Part shown: in pieces, positions 54,790-64,000 of the stretch | How positions within the stretch are numbered: position 1 is the stretch's first letter | Layout: each line of letters opens with the position of its first letter | DNA from: Hordeum vulgare subsp. vulgare | Lineage: Eukaryota; Streptophyta; Magnoliopsida; Poales; Poaceae | Assembly: GCF_904849725.1 (NCBI RefSeq) | Contig: NC_058519.1 | Location: forward strand, 22,861,267-22,925,266 | Direction of reading: 5' to 3' | Length of the DNA stretch: 64,000 nucleotides | Translations under genes and position numbers: made by a program | The notes under the pieces: model-generated | Told to the model about the DNA's origin: nothing | Databases searched by the model: none | Seen by the model: only the letters and a program-made list of their open reading frames with translations

Positions 54790-57700
54790 CTTCACTTGGA
54801 GTCGAACTTCCGGATGATGCTATCATTGACAGAATCCTCCAGTCTCTCCCACCAAGCTACAAAGGCTTTGTGCTTAACTACAACATGCAAGGGATGGAGA
54901 AAACCATTCCCGAGTTGTACTCGATGCTCAAGTCTGCAGAAGTAGAAATCAAGAAGGAGCATCAAGTGTTGATGGTCAACAAGACCACTAGTTTCAAGAA
55001 AGGCAGGGGTAAGAAGAACTTCAAGAAAGACGGCAAAGCTGTTGCCGCGCCCGGTAAACCAGATGCCGGGAAGAAGAAAAAGAACGGACCCAAGCCTGAG
55101 ACTGAGTGCTTCTACTGCAAGGGAAAAGGTCACTGGAAGCGGAACTGCCCCAAATACTTAGCGGACAAGAAGGCCGGCAACGTTAAAGGTATATGTGATA
55201 TACATGTTATTGATGTGTACCTTACCAGCGCTCGTAGTAGCTCCTGGGTATTTGATACCGGTGCTGTTGCTCACATTTGCAATTCAAAGCAGGAACTGCG
55301 GAATAAGCGGAGACTGGCCAAGGACGAGGTGACGATGCGCGTCGGGAATGGTTCAAAGGTCGATGTGATCGCCGTCGGCACGCTACCTCTACATCTACCG
55401 TCGGGATTAGTTTTAAACCTTAATAATTGTTATTTAGTACCAGCTTTAAGCATGAACATTGTATCAGGGTCTTGCTTAATGCGAGACGGCTACTCATTTA
55501 AGTCAGAGAATAATGGTTGTTCTATTTATATGAGTGATATGTTTTACGGTCATGCTCCGCTGGTGAATGGTTTATTCTTGATGAATCTCGATCGTGATGT
55601 TACACATATTCATAGTGTGAGTACCAAAAGATGCAAAGTTGATAATGATAGTCCCACATACTTGTGGCACTGCCGCCTTGGTCATATCGGCGTTAAGCGC
55701 ATGAAAAAGCTCCATACTGATGGACTACTAGAGTCTCTTGACTTTGAATCATTTGACACATGCGAACCGTGCCTCATGGGCAAGATGACTAAGACTCCAT
55801 TCTCAGGAATAATGGAGAGAGCCACCGACTTATTGGAAATAATACATACTGATGTGTGTGGTGCAATGAACGTTGAAGCTCGCGGTGGTTATCGTTATGT
55901 TCTCACTCTCACCGATGATTTGAGTAGGTATGGGTATATCTACTTGATGAAGCACAAATCTGAGACGTTTGAAAAGTTCAAGGAATTTCAGAGTGAGGTT
56001 GAGAATCAATGTGACAGAAAGATTAAATGTCTACGATCTGATCGTGGAGGAGAATATTTGAGTCACGAATTTGGCACACACCTAAGAAAGTGTGGAATCG
56101 TTTCACAACTAACGCCGCCTGGCACACCGCAACGCAACGGAGTGTCTGAACGTCGTAATCGCACCTTATTAGATATGGTACGATCTATGATGTCTCTCAC
56201 CGACTTACCGCTATCATTTTGGGGATACGCATTAGAAACTGCAGCATTCACTTTAAATAGGGCACCGTCTAAATCCGTTGAGACGACACCGTATGAACTA
56301 TGGTTTGGCAAGAAACCTAAGTTGTCGTTTCTTAAAGTTTGGGGCTGCGATGCTTATGTGAAGAAACTTCAACCAGAAAAGCTCGAACCCAAAGCGGAGA
56401 AATGCGTATTCATAGGATACCCTAAGGAAACTATTGGGTATACCTTCTATCTTAGATCCGAAGGTAAAACCTTTGTTGCCAAGAACGGATCCTTTCTAGA
56501 GAAAGAGTTTCTCTCGAAAGAAGTAAGTGGGAGGAAGGTAGAACTTGATGAGGTAATTACACCCCCTCTCGAACAGGAAAGTAGCGCAGCACAAGAAGTT
56601 GTTCCTGTGGTGCCTACACCGACTGAAGAGGAAGTTAATGATGATGATCATGAAGCTTCGGATCAAGTTACTACTGAACCACGAAGGTCCACAAGGGTAC
56701 GCTCCGCACCAGAGTGGTACGGCAACCCAGTGATGGAAATCATGTTGTTAGACAACGGTGAACCTTCGAACTATGAAGAAGCGATGGCGGGCCCGGATTC
56801 CAACAAATGGCTTGAGGCCATGAAATCCGAGATAGGATCCATGTATGAGAACAAAGTATGGACTTTGGTGGACTTGCCCGATGAACGGCGAGCCATAGAA
56901 AATAAATGGATCTTCAAGAAGAAGACTGATGCAAACGGTAATGTAACCGTTTGCAAAGCTCGACTTGTCGCAAAGGGTTTTCGACAAATTCAAGGAGTTG
57001 ACTACGAAGAGACTTTCTCTCCCGTAGCGAAGCTGAAATCAGTCCGAATCATGTTAGCAATTGCCGCCTTTTATGATTATGAAATTTGGCAAATGGACGT
57101 CAAAACAGCGTTCCTTAACGGGAATCTTAAGGAAGAGTTGTATATGATGCAACCAGAAGGTTTTGTCGATCCTAAAGGTGCTAACAAAGTATGCAAGCTC
57201 CAGCGCTCCATCTATGGGCTGGTGCAAGCATCTCGGAGTTGGAACATTCTCTTTAATGAGGTGATTAAGGCGTTTGGGTTCATACAGGTTTACGGAGAAG
57301 CCTGTCTATACAAGAAAGTGAGTGGGAGCTCTGTAGCTTTCCTCGTACTATATGTGGATGACATATTATTGATGGGGAATGATATAGAGATGCTGGAGAG
57401 CATAAAGGCCTATTTGAACAAGAGTTTTTCAATGAAGGACCTTGGAGAAGCTGCATACATATTAGGCATCAAGATCTATAGAGATAGATCGAGACGCCTC
57501 ATAGGTCTTTCGCAAAGTACATACCTTGACAAGATATTGAAGAAGTTCAATATGGAAAACTCAAAGAAAGGGTTCTTGCCAGTTTTACAAGGTATGAGAT
57601 TGAGTAAGACTCAGTCGCCGACCACGGCAGCAGATAGAGAGAAGATGAGTTCTGTTCCCTACGCTTCAGCCGTGGGCTCTCTAATGTATGCCATGTTGTG

Positions 57701-58334
57701 TACCAGACCTGATATAAACCTTGCGATAAGCTTGGTAGGGAGGTACCAAAGTAATCCCGGTGCGGAACACTGGACAGCGGTCAAGAATATCCTTAAGTAC
57801 CTGAAAAGGACTAAGGAAATGTTTCTCGTTTATGGAGGTGACGAAGAGCTCGTCGTAAAGGGTTACGTCGATGCTAGCTTCGACACAGATCCGGATGACT
57901 CTAAGTCACAAACCGGATACGTATATGTGTTGAATGGTGGGGCAGTGAGCTGGTGCAGCAGCAAGCAAGAAGTCGTGGCAGCATCTACATGTGAAGCGGA
58001 GTACATAGCTGCTTCAGAAGCGGCTCATGAAGGAATTTGGATGAAGGAGCTCATCACCGACCTTGGAGTGGTTCCAAGCGCGTCGGGTCCTATGACACTC
58101 TTCTGTGATAACACTGGAGCCATTGCCATAGCCAAAGAGCCCAGGTTTCACCGGAAGACGAAGCACATCAAGCGCCGCTACAACTCCATCCAGGACCATG
58201 TCCAAACTGGAGTGATAGATATTTGTAAAGTACACACGGATCTGAATATTGCAGACCCGTTGACTAAACCTCTTCCACGAGCAAAACATGATCAGCACCA
58301 TAATGCTATGGGTGTTCGATACATCACAATGTAA
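54726..58334 (+). CDS. Angela Gag-C/Pol polyprotein (copy B)
   Basis: 1202-aa frame with no stop, reading the same as copy A in every part I compared. Zinc knuckle at 55107-55148, protease DTG near 55254, RT YVDD at 57351-57362, RNase H GYVDASF near 57862. As in copy A the apparent start is an internal Gag methionine. A synonymous change is visible near 56228 (GGATACGCA versus GGATATGCA). Purifying selection cannot be inferred from two recent duplicates. Confidence 0.93.
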   Translation: MEENSYVSEHILKMSGLHGRLTSLGVELPDDAIIDRILQSLPPSYKGFVLNYNMQGMEKTIPELYSMLKSAEVEIKKEHQVLMVNKTTSFKKGRGKKNFKKDGKAVAAPGKPDAGKKKKNGPKPETECFYCKGKGHWKRNCPKYLADKKAGNVKGICDIHVIDVYLTSARSSSWVFDTGAVAHICNSKQELRNKRRLAKDEVTMRVGNGSKVDVIAVGTLPLHLPSGLVLNLNNCYLVPALSMNIVSGSCLMRDGYSFKSENNGCSIYMSDMFYGHAPLVNGLFLMNLDRDVTHIHSVSTKRCKVDNDSPTYLWHCRLGHIGVKRMKKLHTDGLLESLDFESFDTCEPCLMGKMTKTPFSGIMERATDLLEIIHTDVCGAMNVEARGGYRYVLTLTDDLSRYGYIYLMKHKSETFEKFKEFQSEVENQCDRKIKCLRSDRGGEYLSHEFGTHLRKCGIVSQLTPPGTPQRNGVSERRNRTLLDMVRSMMSLTDLPLSFWGYALETAAFTLNRAPSKSVETTPYELWFGKKPKLSFLKVWGCDAYVKKLQPEKLEPKAEKCVFIGYPKETIGYTFYLRSEGKTFVAKNGSFLEKEFLSKEVSGRKVELDEVITPPLEQESSAAQEVVPVVPTPTEEEVNDDDHEASDQVTTEPRRSTRVRSAPEWYGNPVMEIMLLDNGEPSNYEEAMAGPDSNKWLEAMKSEIGSMYENKVWTLVDLPDERRAIENKWIFKKKTDANGNVTVCKARLVAKGFRQIQGVDYEETFSPVAKLKSVRIMLAIAAFYDYEIWQMDVKTAFLNGNLKEELYMMQPEGFVDPKGANKVCKLQRSIYGLVQASRSWNILFNEVIKAFGFIQVYGEACLYKKVSGSSVAFLVLYVDDILLMGNDIEMLESIKAYLNKSFSMKDLGEAAYILGIKIYRDRSRRLIGLSQSTYLDKILKKFNMENSKKGFLPVLQGMRLSKTQSPTTAADREKMSSVPYASAVGSLMYAMLCTRPDINLAISLVGRYQSNPGAEHWTAVKNILKYLKRTKEMFLVYGGDEELVVKGYVDASFDTDPDDSKSQTGYVYVLNGGAVSWCSSKQEVVAASTCEAEYIAASEAAHEGIWMKELITDLGVVPSASGPMTLFCDNTGAIAIAKEPRFHRKTKHIKRRYNSIQDHVQTGVIDICKVHTDLNIADPLTKPLPRAKHDQHHNAMGVRYITM

Positions 58335-58355
58335 CTAGATTATTGTCTCTAGTGC

Positions 58356-58365
58356 AAGTGGGAGA
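58356..58365 (+). other. Polypurine tract of copy B
   Basis: AAGTGGGAGA directly before the 3' LTR start at 58367, with one C between. Confidence 0.85.
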
Positions 58366-58366
58366 C

Positions 58367-60128
58367 TGTTGGAAATATGCCCTAGAGGCAATAATAAAAT
58401 GGTTATTATCATATTTCCTTGTTCATGATAATCGTCTATCGTTCATGCTATAATTGTATTAACAGGAAACAGTAATACATGTGTGAATGAATAGATCACA
58501 ATGTGTCCCTAGCAAGCCTCTAGTTAGCTAGCTCGTTAGTCAATAGATGATCATGGTTTCCTGATCATGGACATTGGATGTCATTGATAACGGGATCACA
58601 TCATTGGGAGAATGATGTGGTGGACAAGACCCAATCCTAAGCCTAGCACTAGATCGTATTGTTCGTATGCTAATGCTTTTCTAATGTCAAGTATCTTTTC
58701 CTTCGACCGTGAGATTGTGCAACTCCCGGATACCGTAGGAGTGCTTTGGGTGTATCAAACGTCACAACGTAACTGGGTGACTATAAAGGTGCACTACGGG
58801 TACCTCCGAAAGTGCCTGTTGGGTTGGCACGAATCGAGATCGGGATTTGTCACTCCGTGTGACGGAGAGGTATCTCTGGGCCCACTCGGTAGAACATCAT
58901 CATGAGCTCAATGTGACTAAGGAGTTAGTCACACGATGACGTGCTACGGAACGAGTAAAGAGACTTACCGGTAACGAGATTGAACAAGGTATAGGTATAC
59001 CGACAATCGAATCTCGGGCAAGTTCTATACCGACAGACAAAGGGAATCGTATGCGGGATTGATTGAATCCTTGACATCGTGGTTCATCCGATGAGATCAT
59101 CGTGGAGCTAGTGGGAGCCACCATGGGTATCCAGACCCCGCTGATGGTTATTGGCCAGAGAGGTGTCTCGGTCATGTCTGCCTGTCTCCCGAACCTGTAG
59201 GGTCTACACACTTAAGGTTCGATGACGCTAGGGTTATAGGGAATTGTTATACGAGATTACCGAAAGTTGTTCGGAGTCCCGGATGTGATCCAGGACGTCA
59301 CGAGGAGCTCCGAAATGGTCCGGAGGTAAAGATTGATATATAGGACGGATGGTTTCGGACACCGGAAGTGTTTCGGGCATCACCGGTAACGTACCGGGAC
59401 CACCGGGACCACCGGAGGTGGTCCCGGGGACCACCGAAGGGGGGCTGCGACCCCAAGAGGTAAGATGGGCTAATTGGGGGTGGGAACCAGCCCCTAGTTG
59501 GGCTGGTGCGCCTCCCCAATCAGCCCATGGCGCAGGGGAAAGGAAAAGAGGGGGGGAACCCTAACTTAGGTGGGCCTTAGGCCCACCAGAGGGGTGCGCC
59601 ACCCCTCCCCCTTGCCCTGGCCGCCACCCCTCTCCCATCTAAGGGCTGCCGCACCCCTTAGGGGTGGGAACCCTAAGGGCTGCGCCCCCTCCCGCTTCCC
59701 CTAGATATAGATGAGGTTCGGGGCTGTTTGACACCCGGTTTAATCTCTCTCTCTCTCGCAGCCCTGCCCTCTCCCTCCTCCTCTCTGCCGGTGCTTGGCG
59801 AAGCCTTGCCGGGAGACCTCGTCTCTCCACCAACACCACGCCGTCGTGTTGCTGGTCTTCTTCCCCAACCTCTCCCTCCTCCTTGCTGGATCAAGGTGCG
59901 GGAGACGTCACCGGGCTGCACGTGTGTTGAACGCGGAGGTGCCGTTGTTCGGCACTAGATCGGAATCGCTGCGAGTACGACTCCATCAACCGCGTTCTAG
60001 CAACGCTTCCGCTTAGCGATCTTCAAAGGTATGAAGATGCTCTTACCCCTCTCTCGTTGCTGGTCTCTCCATAGAAAGATCTGAACATGCGTAGGAAAAA
60101 ATTTGAATTTATGCTACGTTACCCAACA
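58367..60128 (+). repeat. 3' LTR of Angela copy B
   Basis: 1762 bp. Carries the GGTAACGTACC insert and the altered TAGATATAG promoter region, as in copy A's 3' LTR. An extra TC in the CTCTCTCT run near 59750 distinguishes it from copy A. Confidence 0.95.
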
Positions 60129-60456
60129 GTTGCTTCCAGAACAAATCTTCGCAATTTAAAATAAAGACCATCTCATCTTCAAGCTCGTATCTCAACGCCC
60201 ATTCCCATCTAGATAAGCCAGAGACATCCGCCTGCGAGTCCAGCCCCTTAATTTCTTACAACAGAGCCTCCTTGTGAGTCTTAGAAAAACTTCCAAAGTT
60301 AGCCCCCCATCCTGTGAGATGATGTCTAGTGCGACGGATACAATGCTACCACTCATCCATCAAATCACATAATGGTCCGTATCTATGGGGCCTACATGCT
60401 CTTGCTTTCTCGCAATTATCACGCACTCTCTCCACAAATCCTGGCTGGAGAATCCA

Positions 60457-61174
60457 CTAGCGCTCAAAGAAAAACCGTTTTGAAGGGCGTCTGAATCCCT
60501 CGCCCGAGTTCAGAATTAACGGACAGTGATCCGACCCCAGCCGAGTTTCCGCCACCAGCGAACACGAGGGGTACTTAGCCTCCCATTCTGTAGAGACAAA
60601 ATCCCGATCAAGCACACACCTCACCGGGAGATCCTGGTTGTTAGACCAAGTGAAGAGAGCACCCACCCTTGGGAGATCGATAAATTAGAGGTCAGCCCTT
60701 GGTCGAGAATTCTCCTATTGCTCTTATCATCAGCCGATCTAATCAGATTAAGATCACCTCCCACAACAACCGGCAAAGAGGTCCCCTCAATCTTAGCATA
60801 CAATTCCCTCAGGAAATCGAGGGAGCGTGAGTGGTCAGCCGCCTCGTACACCACAAGAAGTTCCCATTTAAACTTATTATTCCTCTGAGTAACTTTTGCC
60901 CCAAGAAAAAACTCCCCCTGGAGAAGGAGATTTCCTCAAAGACATCCTTATTCAACCCCAAGAGAATACCACCCGAGGTTCCTGAAGCCGGAATCCACTC
61001 CGAGTGGAACCGATCACCTCCACCTAGAGCATCTACCTTATTTTGAGAAAAGGAAGGCTGAATTGTCTCTTGCAACCCCACAAAGTCCATCTTTTGGTCC
61101 CGAGTATATTCGATCAGTTGGCGAGGCCAGTCCCGCTGCCCAAACCCTCTCATATTCCAAAATAGGCCTTTCAT
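60457..61174 (-). pseudogene. LINE ORF2 endonuclease domain, frameshifted (copy B)
   Basis: Same motifs and same breaks as 8349-9066: NMRG, LQET, GDLN and SDH in three overlapping frames (61174-60809, 60854-60621, 60666-60457). Continues, across the Angela insertion, into the RT part at 51339-49126. Confidence 0.9.
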
Positions 61175-62018
61175 TGGGGAACCAAGGGAGATCGGTCCCC
61201 CACTCCCTCAACATCACATTCCTCCCGGATCGGCGATGCCCCACGGCCACGACCCCTGCCACGACCACGGTCACGCCCCCGGCCACGCCCACGGCCGCGC
61301 GAAGAGGGAACCCGATCCAGGGAGCCTGCGTCACCCTAGCAGGGTCCGCTGGAGCCGAGGAAGCGACAGCCATCGCCTCTTCGGCCGCAATGGTGCGAGC
61401 TAGATCCCTCCTTGCCGAGGCCTCCGCAAGAGCAGCTTGCGCTGCCTCTTGAGCCCGAAAGCTCTCAATGAACTCTAAGGGGGGTTTCCCTTCCGTCCCA
61501 ACACAAAATTGCAATCACTCACCACTCTCAAAAGATGTGCGTCATGATCCAACGCAAGCACCTTAAAGGAAGACATAGACCGGGTAAAGGGTTTACATAT
61601 TATACCTTTTAAGGGACTTGTTTGCCTTGAGTTCCATCGCCTTGTCCATCATCGTCGACGCCTTAAAGGAGGCCGCCCGCGCACTCGACCGGGACGCCCG
61701 CGGAGTAGAGACAGTAGCAGCAGCCCCCTGCGGCTGAACTGGAGGCACGGGCATATCCCTCATCTCCTCGAAGGCCTCAACGCTACAATAATGGCTCATT
61801 GTTTTTCTCCTTTTGTTTCCTTTTACTTTTATCTTCTCTAAGTGTACCGTCATTCGCTGCATCGATAGGTTTGTTGTGAGGCATCTGAGAGGTGCGCACG
61901 GAGGATAATGGCACCATGATATGACTAGGAGTCGGGCCGCTTCGGGACAACATGAGGCGGGCAAAATCGAGATCCGCGTCGAAGAGGCGGATGATGATGC
62001 GGTGCCGATTGAGCTAGG
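61175..62018 (-). pseudogene. LINE ORF1 C-terminal part, frameshifted (copy B)
   Basis: Same as 9067-9910; frames 61964-61593 and 61514-61038. One residue differs near the end of the first (SLKRYNM versus SLKGYNM), from the change ACCTTTTAAG versus ACCCTTTAAG. Confidence 0.62.
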
Positions 62019-62047
62019 ATTTCACTAGTCAAAGACAACGATACATA

Positions 62048-62050
62048 CAT
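62048..62050. other. Empty CACTA target site (copy B)
   Basis: A single CAT in ATACATACATGTCAAG, where copy A has CAT, 10,346 bp of CACTA, then CAT again. No footprint bases are present, so this is a pre-insertion site rather than an excision scar. Confidence 0.92.
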
Positions 62051-62203
62051 GTCAAGATACATGGTTGGGAACCGTACGTCCACCAAAAAAAGAGATCTTG
62101 GGATGAAAAATGATGTCTGGAACTTTGTGCTAGCTAGCTTTTGAAGATTGGTTGCCGGTGATCTCTATATTCTTATGAACTGTGCTAAGTTCTATGTTTT
62201 GTA

Positions 62204-62729
62204 AGTAGACCCCCTCCCTCCCCTCCCACGACGTGCCCCGCGTACCTGGGGGACCCTAGCCGCCTTTCCCTTCGGCACCTCCTCCCCGCCGCCGTCGGGG
62301 CGTGCTCTCGGGCATAGACCGGTGGGCTCGGCGGCGGCGGGGCCCTTCTTTCCCCTCTGCTCGTGGGACTCCGCCGCGGGGCGGACTCCTCGGGTGGCGG
62401 TGCTGGGCGGCCGCGGGGTGCAGCGGCGCGGCCGCGGGCTAGCGCGTCGGACGGGTGGCCGGAGTCCTAGGCCTCGAGCGCGACAGGGCGACTGCGGTGC
62501 TCCCATCTCGGGAGGTGGCGTGCGGCCGGCCTCTGCTGGATCCGATTGGATCTAGCGATGGGGTTGGTCGGCGGTACCTAGCACGGGTGGGGCATGCTCG
62601 GCGGCTCCGGCGCTTGGAGCTCGTCACGCGACGCGGGAAGGGCAGCGGTCGGGCATGGCTGTTGCTCCAGTCGTGGGCGTCAGCACGGGGAGGTCCGACG
62701 TGGTCCCTCCCGGTGTCATGGAGGCAACG
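62204..62729. other. GC-rich segment inside the LINE (copy B)
   Basis: Same segment as 20445-20970, with a visible change GCGCGTCGGAC versus GCGCGGCGGAC near 62447. No recognisable coding content. Confidence 0.5.
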
Positions 62730-63654
62730 CGATGGCTCGATATCTACTACACTAACAAGCATCCTCGCCACTCCTTTAGCACGAGTGAACGTCATATCCA
62801 CTTGTTCTGCCTTACCAATGAGAGATCCGAAGCTCTAGGTAATCAAATAATCATTTAGAGCCTTAGATGGAACTCCAGAGAAACGTACCCAAATCTGTGG
62901 TAAAGGTACTCCTTGAGGCTCCTCGGTCAAATTCTAGCACACAGCTAGTGCTAGGAACCCTGCACATGCCAAACTTGAGCAAGCGCGCGAGATCCTCCTT
63001 GGTAGGGAAAACCACCTTGAAAACATTGTCCGCAATCAAGACTGGTTCCCACCTAAAGGTCGAAGAAACAAGCTCCCGAAGTTGTTGCACTATCTGCTCA
63101 GGTGTCATGGTGCCCCTCGTGACAGTAACTATCCCAGTGTACGCAGCGTCTGCCATATGGACCGTTGTCGTAACAGTCGGCGACTCAAAGAACATAAGTT
63201 CTTGGCAACAGACACCATAAATAGTCACCACCTGCATTGGTCCAACCGTAAGAGGGCATTTTGCCGTACCGTGCTTTGGCTTCAGATAAATCTCACATAA
63301 CTCAGCCTTCCACTCAGAAACAAAGTGCCCCGTCTCACTACAACGGTAGCACGTCATTTTCTCCTTCTTACGCGCCCACTTGGTAGGACGATCTCCCCCA
63401 TCGGGCTTGCCAGTAGTCACCATCTTATCAGCCTGAAGTGAATCAGCAACCAGCCCTTGACTCTGCACTGGACCCTTGACTGTCTCATTTGCCCGCCCCA
63501 GCATGTTGTGGGCGTTGGACACATGCAATTGCTCATCATCTGTCCCCACTGGAGTTACAGGAGGCGGAAGAGGTGGCTTCAGCTTCCTCCCCCCTCCTTT
63601 GCCAGCCCAGTTTTGCCATACCATGCTTTGGCTGATGGCATGAATATGTAGCAA
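62729..63654 (-). pseudogene. LINE ORF1 with zinc knuckle, broken (copy B)
   Basis: 263-aa frame 63654-62863, as at 21895-21104, with TCYRCSETGHFVSEW and the DUF4283-like domain. The same frameshift after TTDLG and the same TAG lie downstream. Two residues differ from copy A (PPPVTP versus PHPVTP; LGTFLW versus LGMFLW). Confidence 0.82.
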
Positions 63655-64000
63655 CTGCTTCGCACGAAGAGGTTTTTTCAGGCAGAGCAGATTTTCGGCA
63701 GGTTAGTGTTGTCGAACGAGACATGAAAGCTGTTCGGACACTCCCAAAGCCGACGTGATTTGAGGCCAATTTGTGGGATTTCGAACAACCGAATTGGTCC
63801 ACAGACCGATGGTGTACCATCTTGGATGGCAAACTCATCTGATCGTAAGCGGGTGTTTTGATGGTCTGCTTTGAAGTTACCCTAAAAAACTATAGAATTA
63901 CCCATTTGGGTTATTTTACTTACACTTCATGTTTTTATGCTAGTTGACACCTTGAGGTGCAGGGAATGTGACCACCGGGGTTAACCGCCGGACAGGAATA
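63638..64000 (+). repeat. Unclassified repeat D1, copy 4 (recent duplicate of copy 1)
   Basis: Matches 21879-22241 with few or no differences and is cut by the window end. Shows that the recent block duplication extends rightward beyond the LINE into D1. Confidence 0.85.

Larger units (their letters stand above)
51340..60128 (+). mobile_element. Angela/BARE-1-type Copia retrotransposon, copy B, complete (8789 bp)
   Basis: Complete element with 1741-bp 5' LTR, primer site, gag, pol, polypurine tract and 1762-bp 3' LTR, flanked by GTTGC on both sides and inserted in the LINE. Its two LTRs differ at a number of substitutions and small indels (for example near 51888-51915 versus 58915-58945), so insertion is not very recent. 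Copy A differs from it at far fewer places, which puts the block duplication later. Same gag frameshift as copy A. Confidence 0.97.
60129..63637 (-). mobile_element. LINE 5' half (copy B), without the CACTA insertion
   Basis: Counterpart of 8021-9942 plus 20292-21878, at a constant offset of 52,108 then 41,759. The change in offset equals the CACTA length plus 3 bp. The empty CACTA target lies at 62048-62050. Only scattered single-base differences from copy A are visible, for example near 60373, 61607, 62447, 62885 and 63562. Confidence 0.93.
52084..64000 (+). repeat. Recent segmental duplication of 1-22241
   Basis: Position 52084 matches position 1 and 64000 matches 22241, in the same orientation. 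Offsets: 52,083 at the start, 52,106 in Angela, 52,108 in the left LINE part, 41,759 after the CACTA insertion. All frameshifts, LTR-specific states and the GTTGC target are shared. The true block is larger on both sides. Confidence 0.95.

Overview
This window is plant nuclear DNA of the Triticeae (wheat, Aegilops, barley or close relatives). The evidence is Angela/BARE-1/WIS-type Copia LTRs (TGTTGGAAATATGCCC start), Stowaway MITEs with CTCCCTCCG ends, a CACTA element with CACTGGTGG ends, and one intron-containing plant gene. Almost everything is transposable element; one ordinary host gene is convincing.

Layout. 1-8020: Angela/BARE-type Copia retrotransposon (copy A), 5' LTR cut by the window edge. 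8021-9942 and 20289-21878: 5' half of a decayed minus-strand LINE (ORF1 and endonuclease). 9943-20288: complete 10,346-bp CACTA transposon inserted in that LINE, with a 3-bp CAT duplication, a long intact TNP2-type transposase, a spliced gene carrying a Ulp1-like cysteine protease domain, and a third 188-aa gene on the other strand. 21879-23560: unclassified repeat 'D1' with a 421-bp Mutator-like MITE. 23998-25740: broken Copia element with a 240-bp LTR. 25740-31143: mosaic of LTR pieces from several families. 31144-42400: MITEs, AT-rich repeats, a second D1 copy (36000-37880) and two copies of a short module (called alpha/beta here) upstream of the gene. 42595-44554: five-exon plastid-type cystathionine gamma-synthase-like gene. 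45677-47672: a hairpin MITE, an inverted D1 copy and a Stowaway. 48629-51339: 3' half of the LINE (reverse transcriptase). 51340-60128: complete Angela element (copy B) with GTTGC target duplication. 60129-63637: LINE 5' half again. 63638-64000: start of another D1 copy.

The main structural result is that 1-22241 and 52084-64000 are the same sequence apart from a few substitutions, small indels and the CACTA element. 5' LTR matches 5' LTR, 3' LTR matches 3' LTR, and the GTTGC target duplication is shared. The block was therefore duplicated after Angela entered the LINE. Copy B still carries the empty CACTA site, so the CACTA element most simply arrived in copy A after the duplication. The unit spacing is about 52 kb. 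If the arrangement is a tandem duplication, the gene at 42.7 kb may have further copies outside the window; a misassembled or collapsed haplotype must be excluded.

Order of events read from nesting: D1 repeat copies; LINE joined to D1; Angela into LINE; block duplication; CACTA into copy A. The CACTA genes act together in cut-and-paste transposition (inference from family). The metabolic gene is independent of the elements around it.
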